From contig NZ_CP038256.1 of the NCBI RefSeq assembly GCF_004564075.1, forward strand, positions 1,612,001 through 1,676,000: a stretch of 64,000 nucleotides of DNA, written 5' to 3'. Below the pieces are notes generated by a model that was given only the letters and a program-made list of their open reading frames with translations, had not been told where the DNA came from and made no database searches. Below are positions 37,346 to 44,716 of this stretch, one piece after another. The stretch's first letter is position 1, and each line of letters begins with the position of its first letter. Origin of the DNA: Microbacterium sediminis. GTDB taxonomy: Bacteria > Actinomycetota > Actinomycetes > Actinomycetales > Microbacteriaceae. A program made the translations under genes and the position numbers.

Positions 37346-37370
37346 GCGCCGTCGCGCCGCCTGACGGCGC
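37346..37370 (+). terminator. Perfect 8-bp hairpin between the peptide gene and the downstream operon
   Basis: GCGCCGTC (37346-37353), loop GCGCCGCCT, GACGGCGC (37363-37370). There is no T-run. It lies 54 bases past the peptide stop, where a terminator or attenuator would be expected. The rest of 37292-37542 shows no gene. Confidence 0.45.
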
Positions 37371-37542
37371 GCTGCTCCGGGACAACCCCGCCCGCGTTCT
37401 CGCGCGCCGGCGTCGTCCCGTCTCCCTTCCCGGATCCCTCGATCCTCCGGTTCCGCCACCCCACGGGGATGTCGGATGCCCGGAATAACGTGCGGATCGC
37501 ACATCCCGCGATCCGTTCATCCCCCCTCACAAAGGACACCTC

Positions 37543-37836
37543 ATGTCGCAGACCGTGCAGTTCCCCACCCGTGACCGGGCGCTCACCGAGCAGCAGCCCC
37601 GACCACCCCAACCCCCGCGCCCGCCGTCCGAGGCGATCGCCGTGCTGGAGTCCCGTGCTCCTCGCACCGCGTTCGCCGATCGCGTGGCGATGCGGATCGG
37701 ACTGTGGCTGATGCTGTGGGGCACCCGCCCCACCGTCATCCGCCGCGATGAGGCCGAGGCGCTCCTGGAGCGCCGGCGGCTTCTGCAAGCCCACCTGGTG
37801 CTGGGTCAGACCGGCCCCCGCCATCCGTACGCGTGA
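37543..37836 (+). CDS. 97-residue protein with Pro-rich start and amphipathic helix, unknown function
   Basis: 97 residues, with AAAGGA about seven bases before the ATG. The N-terminus is polar and Pro-rich (EQQPRPPQPPRPP). The middle holds a helix AFADRVAMRIGLWLMLWGTR, then a charged helix RRDEAEALLERRRLLQAHLV. Short actinobacterial proteins with a similar DRVAMRxGLxLxxW core exist but have no assigned role. It lies 29 bases before the first GNAT gene and is probably the first gene of that operon. Confidence 0.65.
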   Translation: MSQTVQFPTRDRALTEQQPRPPQPPRPPSEAIAVLESRAPRTAFADRVAMRIGLWLMLWGTRPTVIRRDEAEALLERRRLLQAHLVLGQTGPRHPYA

Positions 37837-37865
37837 CCCGCGTCGACGAACGAAAGAGAACCATC

Positions 37866-38960
37866 ATGATCAGCGAGACGCTGACCATCGCCCCGCTGCA
37901 CGTGCCCGAGTCCCTCGACGCCGAGGACGCCGCCGACTTCCGCGCCATGGTGCGCATCGGCAACGACCAGTGGCGTCGGGACTCGGGCACCGATCTCCTC
38001 GATGAGGACGAGCTCGACCTGCTCACCCGCTGGCAGAACACGATCGACTCCACCCACCGCGGCCTCGTCGCGCGGGTGGGCGACCGGGTCGTCGGCGTGG
38101 CGGTGTGCACGTGGGACAACTCCACGACGCAGACCGCCGAGGTGTGGGTGAACCTCGAGGAGGAGCACCAGAACGCCGAGCTGCACGACCGCCTGCTCGC
38201 GGAGGTCGAGGCCATCGCGGCCGCCGACGGCCGCCGGGCGCTGCAGCTGTACTCGATCCACCGGCCGGGCGGGTCGGGCGACATGCTCGACTCGCCCACC
38301 GGGTTCGGGCGCATCCCGCGCGACCGCCTCGCCGACGACCAGCTCCGCAACGGGTACGTGCTGCAGCAGATCGAGCGCGTGAGCGCGTTCGACCTGCAGG
38401 CCTCGTTCGACGAGGTCGACCGCCTGCTCGACGAGGCGCTGGCGGCGGCCGGTCCCGACTACCGGATGGTGTCGTGGACCGGCCGCACGCCGGAGGAGCA
38501 CATCGACGGCTACGCGACGATCGTCGCGCGCATGTCGACCGATGTGCCCGCCGGCGAGATGGTCACCGAGCAGCGGGCCTGGGACGCCGAGCGCATCCGC
38601 CGCCGCGACGAGCGGATGGAGCGCGCCGGGCGGCTCATGGGCGTCGTGCTGGTGATCCACGAGCCGACCGGCCAGGTCGCCGCGTTCAACGACCTGTGCA
38701 TCGGCCCGGACCGCACCACCCCGACCGAGCAGTTCGGCACGCTCGTGGCCCCGGAGCACCGGGGGCGCAAGCTCGGCTCGATCGTCAAGTGCGTGGGCCT
38801 GCGCCGCTGGCACGAGGCCGTGCCGGAGTCGCCGTGCGTGGTGACGTGGAACGCCGAGGAGAACCGCTACATGCTCGACGTCAACGAGCGCGTCGGCTTC
38901 CGGCCGATCGCGTACTCGGGCGCGTGGGAGAAGAAGCTCGGATCGGAGGAGGGCGCGTGA
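37866..38960 (+). CDS. Large GNAT-family acetyltransferase, paralogue 1
   Basis: 364 residues, about twice a single GNAT domain, so probably two tandem GNAT folds. N-terminal half: HVPESLDAEDAADFRAMVRI and LVARVGDRVVGVAVCTWD. C-terminal half has the acetyl-CoA loop in VAPEHRGRKLGSIVKCVGL (about 296-314), then WHEAVPESPCVVTWNAEENR and YMLDVNERVGF. The substrate is unknown. Very similar to the next gene, especially over the last 190 or so residues, so a tandem duplication is likely. It begins with ATG after AAAGAGAA and overlaps the second copy by GTGA. Confidence 0.85.
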   Translation: MISETLTIAPLHVPESLDAEDAADFRAMVRIGNDQWRRDSGTDLLDEDELDLLTRWQNTIDSTHRGLVARVGDRVVGVAVCTWDNSTTQTAEVWVNLEEEHQNAELHDRLLAEVEAIAAADGRRALQLYSIHRPGGSGDMLDSPTGFGRIPRDRLADDQLRNGYVLQQIERVSAFDLQASFDEVDRLLDEALAAAGPDYRMVSWTGRTPEEHIDGYATIVARMSTDVPAGEMVTEQRAWDAERIRRRDERMERAGRLMGVVLVIHEPTGQVAAFNDLCIGPDRTTPTEQFGTLVAPEHRGRKLGSIVKCVGLRRWHEAVPESPCVVTWNAEENRYMLDVNERVGFRPIAYSGAWEKKLGSEEGA

Positions 38961-40030
38961 TCATCGAGCCCCTGATCGTCCCCGAGTCCCTCGACGGCCC
39001 GGGCGGTGAGGACTTCGTGGCGTTCGTGGAGCTGCTGAACGCCCAGGCGCGGCGCGACGGCGGCAGCGACCTCGTCAAGCGCCACGTCACCGACCTCCTC
39101 TCGCAGCACCAGGCGCAGCAGGACTATCGGCGCGCGGCGATCCTCGCGCGGGAGGACGGCGTCATCATCGGCGCGGGCTGCGTCGAATACGATCGCGCCG
39201 CCGAGCGCACGTGCGAGGCCGAGATCGCGATGGCGGCCTCGCACGAGTCCGACGCGCTCGCCGACGCCCTCTGGCGCGCGACCGAGGACCTCGCCCGCGC
39301 GGAGGGCCGCTCCGTGCTCGCGACGTGGAGCCACCACCGCTACAGCGAGGGAGGCGAGCGGCTCGTGCCGCCCACGGGGGCGGGCTCGCTCCCCCGCGAC
39401 GCGCAGACCGGCCACCTCCTGCGCAACGGGTTCGTGCTCCAGCAGGTCGATCGCGGCAGCGTGTTCGATCTGCACGGATCGTACGACGGCGTCGACGCGC
39501 TGCTCGAGCGGGCGCTCGCGAAGGCCGGTCCCGACTACCGCGTGGAGTGGTGGACGGGCGCCACGCCCGAGGAGCACCTCGAGGGTCTCGCCGCCGCGAT
39601 CACCCGCATGTCCACCGATGCCCCCTCCGGCGACATGGACGTCGAGGAGACGCCGTGGTCGGGCGACCGGCTGCGCCGGCGCGAGGCGCGCATCGAGCGG
39701 GCCGGCGCCCTGCTGGGCGTCACCGCGGTGATCCACGTGCCCACCGGCACCGTCGCGGCCTTCAACGAGCTCGGCGTCCCCGCGGATCGCTCCGAGGTGA
39801 CCAGCCAGTACGCCACGCTCGTGCTGGCCGAGCACCGTGGCCGCAAGCTGGGTTCGATCGTGAAGTGCGTGGGGCTGAAGCGCTGGCACGAGGCTGTGCC
39901 GGAGTCGCCGTGCGTCGTCACCTTCAACGCCGAGGAGAACCGCTACATGCTCGACGTCAACGAGGCGGTGGGCTTCACCCCCATCGTGTCCGGTGGCGCC
40001 TGGGAGAAGCGCCTTACGGTAGAGGGATGA
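38957..40030 (+). CDS. Large GNAT-family acetyltransferase, paralogue 2
   Basis: 357 residues with the same layout as paralogue 1. It opens VIIEPLIVPESLDGPGGEDF. The acetyl-CoA loop is LAEHRGRKLGSIVKCVGLKR, followed by WHEAVPESPCVVTFNAEENR and YMLDVNEAVGFTPIV. The N-terminal halves have diverged (SQHQAQQDYRRAAILAREDG against the first copy), suggesting different substrates. The GTG start overlaps paralogue 1, and its stop overlaps the cofD start (ATGA), so all three are translationally linked. Confidence 0.85.
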   Translation: MIIEPLIVPESLDGPGGEDFVAFVELLNAQARRDGGSDLVKRHVTDLLSQHQAQQDYRRAAILAREDGVIIGAGCVEYDRAAERTCEAEIAMAASHESDALADALWRATEDLARAEGRSVLATWSHHRYSEGGERLVPPTGAGSLPRDAQTGHLLRNGFVLQQVDRGSVFDLHGSYDGVDALLERALAKAGPDYRVEWWTGATPEEHLEGLAAAITRMSTDAPSGDMDVEETPWSGDRLRRREARIERAGALLGVTAVIHVPTGTVAAFNELGVPADRSEVTSQYATLVLAEHRGRKLGSIVKCVGLKRWHEAVPESPCVVTFNAEENRYMLDVNEAVGFTPIVSGGAWEKRLTVEG

Positions 40031-41001
40031 CACAGCGGATCGTCGTGATCGGGGGCGGCGTCGGCTGCGCCCGCTTCGTCAAGGGCGTGCGCGAGCACGT
40101 GGCCCGCGCGGGCCTCGACGCACGCATCGACGTGGTGGTCAACACCGCCGACGACTGGTGGGTGTCGGGCCTGCGCATCGCCCCCGATCACGACAGCCTG
40201 CTGTACGCCCTCGCGGGTGTGAACGACACTGAGCGCGGCTGGGGCCGGGCCGGTGAGACCGAGCGGGTCTCGGCCGAGCTGGCTGTCTGGGGCACCGCGC
40301 CCGAATGGTTCACGCTCGGCGACCTCGATCTCGGCACGCACATCGCGCGCACCGCGTGGCTGCGGGAGGGCCTGACCGTCTCGGAGGTGTACCGCCGGCT
40401 CGGCGCGCGCTGGGAGCTCGGCGCGACCCTGCACCCCGCCACCGACGACGAGATCGATACGCACGTGCTTCTGGAGGACGGCTCATCGATCCACTTCCAG
40501 GAGTGGTGGGTGCGTCACCGCGCCCAGCTGCCGGCGACCGGGTTCGTGCAGCACGGCATTGAGCTCGCGCAGCCGTCGCTGGGCGCGGCCGGCGCGATCG
40601 AGCTCGCCGACGTCATCCTGCTCGCCCCCTCCAACCCGATCGTGTCGATCGGACCGATCCTCGCGGTCCCCGGCCTGCGGCGGGCCCTCGTCGACTCCCC
40701 GGCGCCCATCGTCGGCGTCTCGGGCATCATCGGCGGCGCCGTCGTGCGCGGCATGGCCGACGCGTGCCTGGCCGCCGTCGGCATCGAGACCTCGGCGGCG
40801 GCGGTCGCCCGACACTACGGCGCGCGCGGCGCCGGCGGCCTGCTCGACGGCTGGCTCGTCGGCGAGGAGGACGCGGACGCGGTATCGCCGCTGCGCGACG
40901 CCGGCATCGAGACCCGCACCGTGCCCCTCTGGATGCGCGACGCCGACACCTCGGCCCGCCTCGCCGCCGACGCCCTCCAGCTCGCCGCCGACGTGCGCTG
41001 A
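40027..41001 (+). CDS. cofD: CofD-family 2-phospho-L-lactate transferase
   Basis: 324 residues. CofD/FbiA joins the lactyl-phosphate (or phosphoenolpyruvyl) part to the deazaflavin Fo in coenzyme F420 synthesis. Markers: IGGGVGCARFVKGVREHVA, VNTADDWWVSGLRIAPDHDS, NDTERGWGRAGET, FTLGDLDLGTHIARTAWLRE, LLAPSNPIVSIGPILAVPG and GVSGIIGGAVVRGMADA. These cover the metal/phosphate-binding sites of the family. No cofE/fbiB, cofC or cofGH gene is in the window. It ends the 97-residue protein / GNAT / GNAT operon by a four-base overlap, an unusual setting for F420 genes. Confidence 0.92.
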   Translation: MTQRIVVIGGGVGCARFVKGVREHVARAGLDARIDVVVNTADDWWVSGLRIAPDHDSLLYALAGVNDTERGWGRAGETERVSAELAVWGTAPEWFTLGDLDLGTHIARTAWLREGLTVSEVYRRLGARWELGATLHPATDDEIDTHVLLEDGSSIHFQEWWVRHRAQLPATGFVQHGIELAQPSLGAAGAIELADVILLAPSNPIVSIGPILAVPGLRRALVDSPAPIVGVSGIIGGAVVRGMADACLAAVGIETSAAAVARHYGARGAGGLLDGWLVGEEDADAVSPLRDAGIETRTVPLWMRDADTSARLAADALQLAADVR

Positions 41002-41166
41002 GCCCCGACGGCTCGGGCGACGCGGCCGCCGCAGAGACCGGGCTTCGAAGCGGCCGGCGCCGCGGACCCGATATCCCCCGCCCTGCGCCACGTCCCGCAT
41101 ATCGAATACCGCTTCGACCCTGAACGGCTCGTCGACCGAAGGCCGCGAAGCGGCCGCAGCGGAGAC

Positions 41167-41197
41167 GGGTCGAGCGCAGCGCAGCGGAGTCGAGACC
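41167..41197. repeat. REP-like imperfect inverted repeat
   Basis: GGGTCGA at one end and TCGAGACC at the other flank a GC-rich centre (GCGCAGCGCAGCGGAG). The pattern resembles intergenic elements I associate with Microbacteriaceae genomes; the copy number in this genome cannot be judged from the window. Confidence 0.45.
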
Positions 41198-41299
41198 ACA
41201 CCGCTGGCTGCTGCACAAAGGCATGTGAACCTCCCCGCAAGCCAACCGAGCGGTCCGGTGCTCAGCACATCCCCAGCTCGTGCCCTCGCCCCGCCCGGC

Positions 41300-41305
41300 T
41301 AGGCT
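41300..41305 (+). promoter_or_regulatory. -10 hexamer TAGGCT before the four-helix membrane protein
   Basis: TAGGCT ends six bases before the ATG at 41312, with no Shine-Dalgarno sequence, indicating a leaderless start. Confidence 0.55.
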
Positions 41306-41311
41306 CCGGCC

Positions 41312-41794
41312 ATGAGGCTTCTCTCGGCCGTCGTCGGCGCGTGCGCGATCCTGGGGTACGCGATCTTCGGCGCGTTTCTGATGACGAATGGGGAGGTCAC
41401 GGCCGGGAGCGGCCGCCCCCTCGCCGACACGATCTCCGCGATGAACGCGGCGGATCAGCCGTACTCGGCGGTGCCCGGAGTGGTCTTCGCCGTCGTCGGC
41501 GCGGTACTCGCGCTCGCATGGGCGGCGACGGCCGTCGCCCGGGCGGTGCCGGGGTGGCTCGCCGTCGTCACCTGGGCCGCGATCGTCGCGTGCGGCGCCC
41601 CCGCGTACTTCTTCGCCTCCTTCGGGAACCTCAACTCCGTGGGCGACACGTTCGGCGACTGGGATGCCGCTGCCGCCTTCGCCGTGGTCCGACCGCTCTA
41701 CCTCGCCAGTGCCATCGCCGCGGTCGTCGCCGTCATCGCGCTCGTCGCCGGCACGATCGCGGGCCGACAGCGCGCGGCGCTCGCGGCCCCCTGA
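41312..41794 (+). CDS. Four-helix membrane protein, unknown function
   Basis: 160 residues with four hydrophobic segments: VVGACAILGYAIFGAFLM (about 7-24), VVFAVVGAVLALAWAATAV (about 57-75), WLAVVTWAAIVACGAPAYFF (about 82-101) and LYLASAIAAVVAVIALVAGT (about 130-149). A short outside loop contains SGRPLADTISAMNAADQPYS. No family recognised. It is transcribed alone, convergent with the decayed GNAT gene 18 bases downstream. Confidence 0.65.
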   Translation: MRLLSAVVGACAILGYAIFGAFLMTNGEVTAGSGRPLADTISAMNAADQPYSAVPGVVFAVVGAVLALAWAATAVARAVPGWLAVVTWAAIVACGAPAYFFASFGNLNSVGDTFGDWDAAAAFAVVRPLYLASAIAAVVAVIALVAGTIAGRQRAALAAP

Positions 41795-41812
41795 CCCATC
41801 GCCTCGCCACGA

Positions 41813-42200
41813 TCAGCCGTCAGCGGTCGCCGGCATTCTGGTCGCCCACTCCGCGCGGGTCAGCGAAAACTGGAGGAAACGCGACGGGACACCGAGATAC
41901 TCCTCGGTTCCTCCCCATCCGGTCATCGGCATTCCGATCCCGCGCAGGATTCGCACAGAGCCCGCATTCGCCTCCACCGCCTCTGCCCAGATCCGCGACA
42001 ATCCGATCACCGAGAACCCGTAGGCGCAGACGCGTCAGTAGCGGATCGGGTTCCGCGATCGCCTTCCGCCACCGCGGGAGCGCCTCATCGGGGAATCGCC
42101 GATGCGTCCACCCCGCATGCGCGCAGAACACCGGGTCCGTTGCCCAGGACGCGAGCTCCTCCGCGTCGGACTCGATCATCGCCCGCAACTCGATCGCCAT
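41813..42200 (-). pseudogene. Decayed GNAT acetyltransferase with internal deletion and frame change
   Basis: The 5' part from the ATG at 42200 reads MAIELRAMIESDAEELASWA and WRKAIAEPDPLL, the start of a small RimJ/RimL-type GNAT. At about 42025-42040 the frame changes. The other frame continues AYGFSVIGLSRIWAEAVEAN, AGSVRILRGIGM and LGVPSRFLQFSLTRAEW to the stop at 41813, the normal end of the same family. The central part, which holds the acetyl-CoA loop, is missing. So the gene lost an internal piece and its frame, and cannot make an active enzyme. Confidence 0.75.
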
Positions 42201-42243
42201 GCCGCCCCCTCTGAACGGACTCGCCGTCACAACCGCCCTGTCC

Positions 42244-43332
42244 TCAACGCCCCGGGTCGCGCGGCAGCCGCACCTCCACGCGCAGGCCGCCCTCGGCGCG
42301 CGCCGAGAGGTGCAGCTGCCCGCCGTGCGCCTCGACGATGCGCGCCGCGATCGCCAGGCCCAGGCCCGCGCCATCGTGGCCGCCCGTCTGCGTGCGGGCG
42401 GATCCTCGTTGGAACGGCTCGACGAGCGTCGGGAGCGCCGCGGGGGCGATGTGCGCGCCGCTGTTCTCGATCGTCAGGACCGCCTCGTCGCCGAGTGCCG
42501 CGGTGAGGACGCGCACGCGGCCGCCCGAGGGAACGTTGTGGACGATCGCGTTGTGCACCAGGTTGGCGACGAGCTGCCCGAGGAGCGCCGCACTCCCCGC
42601 CGCGGCCGCGGCCTCGCCCGTCACCTCGACCGCAACCCCGCGTGCCTCCGCCAGCGGGAGCAGCGTCTCCGCGGCCTCCTCGGCCGCGAGTGAGAGGTCG
42701 ACCGGCTCGCGCTCGATCCCTCCGCGCTCCACCCTGCTCAGCAGCAGGAGCGCCTCGGTCAGGTCGATCGCGCGCTCGTTCGTCTCGTGCAGCCGTGCGA
42801 GCGTCGTGGCGACGTCCGCGTCCGGATCGCGCCGCGCCACGTCCAGGAGCGAGCGCGTGACCGCGAGCGGGGTGCGCAGCTCGTGCGAGGCGTTCGCGGC
42901 GAAGCGCCGCTGCTCGTCGACGTGCGCCTCGATGCGGTCGAGCATGCCGTCGAAGGCGTCGGCGAGCTCGCGGAATTCGTCGTCGCGGCCCGTCATGCGG
43001 ATCCGGTGCGACAGGGAGCCCTCCCCCGCCGCCCGCGTCGCCTGGGTGATCTGCCGCAGCGGGGCCAGCATGCGGCCGGCGAGGAACCACCCGCCGATGA
43101 GCCCGAACGCGACGAGGAACGCGAGGGCCCAGGCCGCCCGCGGCCAGAAGGCCCGCTCGAGGTCGGAGCGGTTCGGGATGAACGGACCGGGCGCGCGCAT
43201 CGGCCCGTCGGGCACGTAGCGCAGCAGGAAGAGCCAGACGACGGCGAGCAGGATCACGCCGGCCACGACGACGATCGCGGCGTAGCTGAGCGCGAGCTTC
43301 GTGCGCGCGTCGGGCCCGCGCCGGCGCATCAC
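42244..43332 (-). CDS. Sensor histidine kinase of a VanRS-like pair
   Basis: 362 residues. Two membrane helices (about 15-37 and 66-86) enclose a very short outside loop of about 28 residues rich in Pro (DGPMRAPGPFIPNR), so it may sense the membrane or a partner rather than a soluble ligand. HAMP region after residue 86, the phospho-acceptor His150 in ASHELRTPLAVTRS, N-box LVANLVHNAIVHN, G-boxes GHDGAGLGLAIAARIVEAHG. The GTG start overlaps the regulator stop (GTGA); an ATG three bases on is also possible. Confidence 0.92.
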   Translation of the reverse strand: MMRRRGPDARTKLALSYAAIVVVAGVILLAVVWLFLLRYVPDGPMRAPGPFIPNRSDLERAFWPRAAWALAFLVAFGLIGGWFLAGRMLAPLRQITQATRAAGEGSLSHRIRMTGRDDEFRELADAFDGMLDRIEAHVDEQRRFAANASHELRTPLAVTRSLLDVARRDPDADVATTLARLHETNERAIDLTEALLLLSRVERGGIEREPVDLSLAAEEAAETLLPLAEARGVAVEVTGEAAAAAGSAALLGQLVANLVHNAIVHNVPSGGRVRVLTAALGDEAVLTIENSGAHIAPAALPTLVEPFQRGSARTQTGGHDGAGLGLAIAARIVEAHGGQLHLSARAEGGLRVEVRLPRDPGR

Positions 43333-43994
43333 GCCGGCCCCGCGATCCGATAGCCGACGCCCGGCACGGTCTCGATCAGCTGCGGCTCGCCGAGCCGCTT
43401 GCGCAGCGCCGACACGGTGATCCGCACGGCGTTCGTGAATGGATCGGCGTTCTCGTCCCAGGCCCGCTCCAGCAGCTCCTCGGCGCTGATCACGCCACCG
43501 CCCGCGTCGACGAGGACCTCGAGCACCGCGAACTGCTTGCGCGTGAGCGCGACGTACCGGCCGTCGCGGAAGACCTCGCGGCGGAAGGGATCGACCCTCA
43601 GCCCCGCGATCTCGCGCACCGGCGGGCGGGAGCGGACCCGTCGCCGGTCGAGCGCGCGCAGTCGCAGCACGAGCTCCTGCATGGCGAACGGCTTCGTGAG
43701 GTAGTCGTCCGCCCCGAGCTCGAAGCCCGAGGCCTTGTCGTCGAGCCGGTCGGCCGCCGTGAGCATGAGGATCGGCGTGCCGGAGCCCGAGCCGACGATG
43801 CGTCGGGCGACCTCATCGCCGGACGGGCCGGGGATGTCGCGGTCGAGCACGGCGATGTGGTAATCGTTCACCGCGAGCGCCTCGAGCGCGGCCTCGCCAT
43901 CGCCCGCGATGTCGGCGGCGATCGCCGCGAGCCGGAGCCCGTCGCGGATCGCCTCCGCGAGATAGGGCTCGTCCTCGACGATCAGCACGCGCAT
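43329..43994 (-). CDS. OmpR/PhoB-family response regulator of a VanRS-like pair
   Basis: 221 residues. Receiver domain: acidic pocket EDE at 7-9, phospho-acceptor Asp51 in VLDRDIPGPSGDEV, Thr in LMLTAADRLDDK, Lys in DDYLTKPFAMQELV. C-terminal winged helix: LTRKQFAVLEVLVDAGGGVI, then NAVRITVSALRKRLGEPQLI and ETVPGVGYRI. The two extra acidic/charged residues around Asp51 are unremarkable. Divergent from the VanY-like gene 86 bases away, which is the likely target. Confidence 0.94.
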   Translation of the reverse strand: MRVLIVEDEPYLAEAIRDGLRLAAIAADIAGDGEAALEALAVNDYHIAVLDRDIPGPSGDEVARRIVGSGSGTPILMLTAADRLDDKASGFELGADDYLTKPFAMQELVLRLRALDRRRVRSRPPVREIAGLRVDPFRREVFRDGRYVALTRKQFAVLEVLVDAGGGVISAEELLERAWDENADPFTNAVRITVSALRKRLGEPQLIETVPGVGYRIAGPA

Positions 43995-44000
43995 CCCTCG

Positions 44001-44006
44001 ATGGTA
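44001..44006 (-). promoter_or_regulatory. -10 hexamer TACCAT of the response-regulator gene
   Basis: TACCAT on the minus strand ends six bases before the ATG at 43994, leaderless spacing. The 86-base gap to the divergent carboxypeptidase gene would have to hold any regulator-binding site. Confidence 0.55.
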
Positions 44007-44080
44007 GGAGCCGCGGGTTATCGCCGGCGTATCGAAAACCGCGTACGCCCTCGCAACACGCGCCCGCGTTGCCTGGACGC

Positions 44081-44716
44081 ATGATCATCACCCGCACTCG
44101 CGCCCTCGCGGCCCTCGCCCTCGTCACGCTCGCCGCCGCCCTCACCGCCTGCGCCTCGACCGCGTCGGACACGTCGGGCGCGGCGGACGGGGTGCTTCCC
44201 GACGGCGCGACCCTGTACGAGGACCTGCCCGGCATCACGGGCCTCGACCCGGATCTCCTCGCGGCCCTGCGGCAGGCCGCCGACGACGCGGCGGCCGACG
44301 GCATCGAGTTCGTCGTCAACAGCGGCTGGCGCTCCGAGGCGCTGCAGCAGCAGCTCATGGACGATGCGATCGCCGAGCACGGATCGTGGGAGGCCGCCTC
44401 CCGCTGGGTCGCCACCGCACACGGCTCGGCCCACACGACGGGCGACGCGGTCGACATCGGCGGCTGGGACGCGGCGGAATGGCTGCAGCATCACGGCGCG
44501 CGCTACGACCTCTGCCAGATCTTCGACAACGAGGCCTGGCACTTCGAGCTGCGCCCCGGCGCCGCGACCAACGGCTGCCCGCGCATGTACGTCCTGAGAC
44601 CGGGGCGTCAGCGCACCCGCTGGCAGCGCGGGCAGAAGTGGCTCGAACGGTTCGTGAAGGCCACGCGCACGATCGCGCGACCGCAGCGCGGGCACGGCTG
44701 GCCGGCGCGGCCGTAG
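44081..44716 (+). CDS. VanY-like D,D-carboxypeptidase lipoprotein
   Basis: 211 residues. Lipoprotein signal with anchor Cys24 (LAAALTAC). The zinc peptidase core has VVNSGWRSEALQQQLM, the metal ligands in SAHTTGDAVDIGG (His and Asp) and the catalytic Glu/His in NEAWHFELRPG. It would trim the terminal D-Ala from peptidoglycan stems outside the membrane. Homologues usually end soon after GCPRMY; here the frame runs on for 40 or so Arg/Pro-rich residues, of which the last 35 are encoded antisense to mutM. The natural end may have been lost by rearrangement. Confidence 0.88.
   Translation: MIITRTRALAALALVTLAAALTACASTASDTSGAADGVLPDGATLYEDLPGITGLDPDLLAALRQAADDAAADGIEFVVNSGWRSEALQQQLMDDAIAEHGSWEAASRWVATAHGSAHTTGDAVDIGGWDAAEWLQHHGARYDLCQIFDNEAWHFELRPGAATNGCPRMYVLRPGRQRTRWQRGQKWLERFVKATRTIARPQRGHGWPARP

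Larger units (their letters stand above)
41002..41311. other. 310-base intergenic region with repeat-like elements
   Basis: No gene is seen. It contains two GAAGCGGCCG motifs (41047-41056 and 41146-41155) and the imperfect inverted repeat at 41167-41197 listed separately, then an AT-poorer spacer leading to the promoter at 41300. Repeat composition suggests a dispersed REP-like element rather than a coding or RNA gene. Confidence 0.5.

Noticed and set aside
41002..41311. A small gene in the gap after cofD
   Set aside because: No frame has a ribosome site or plausible composition; the sequence is repeat-like.
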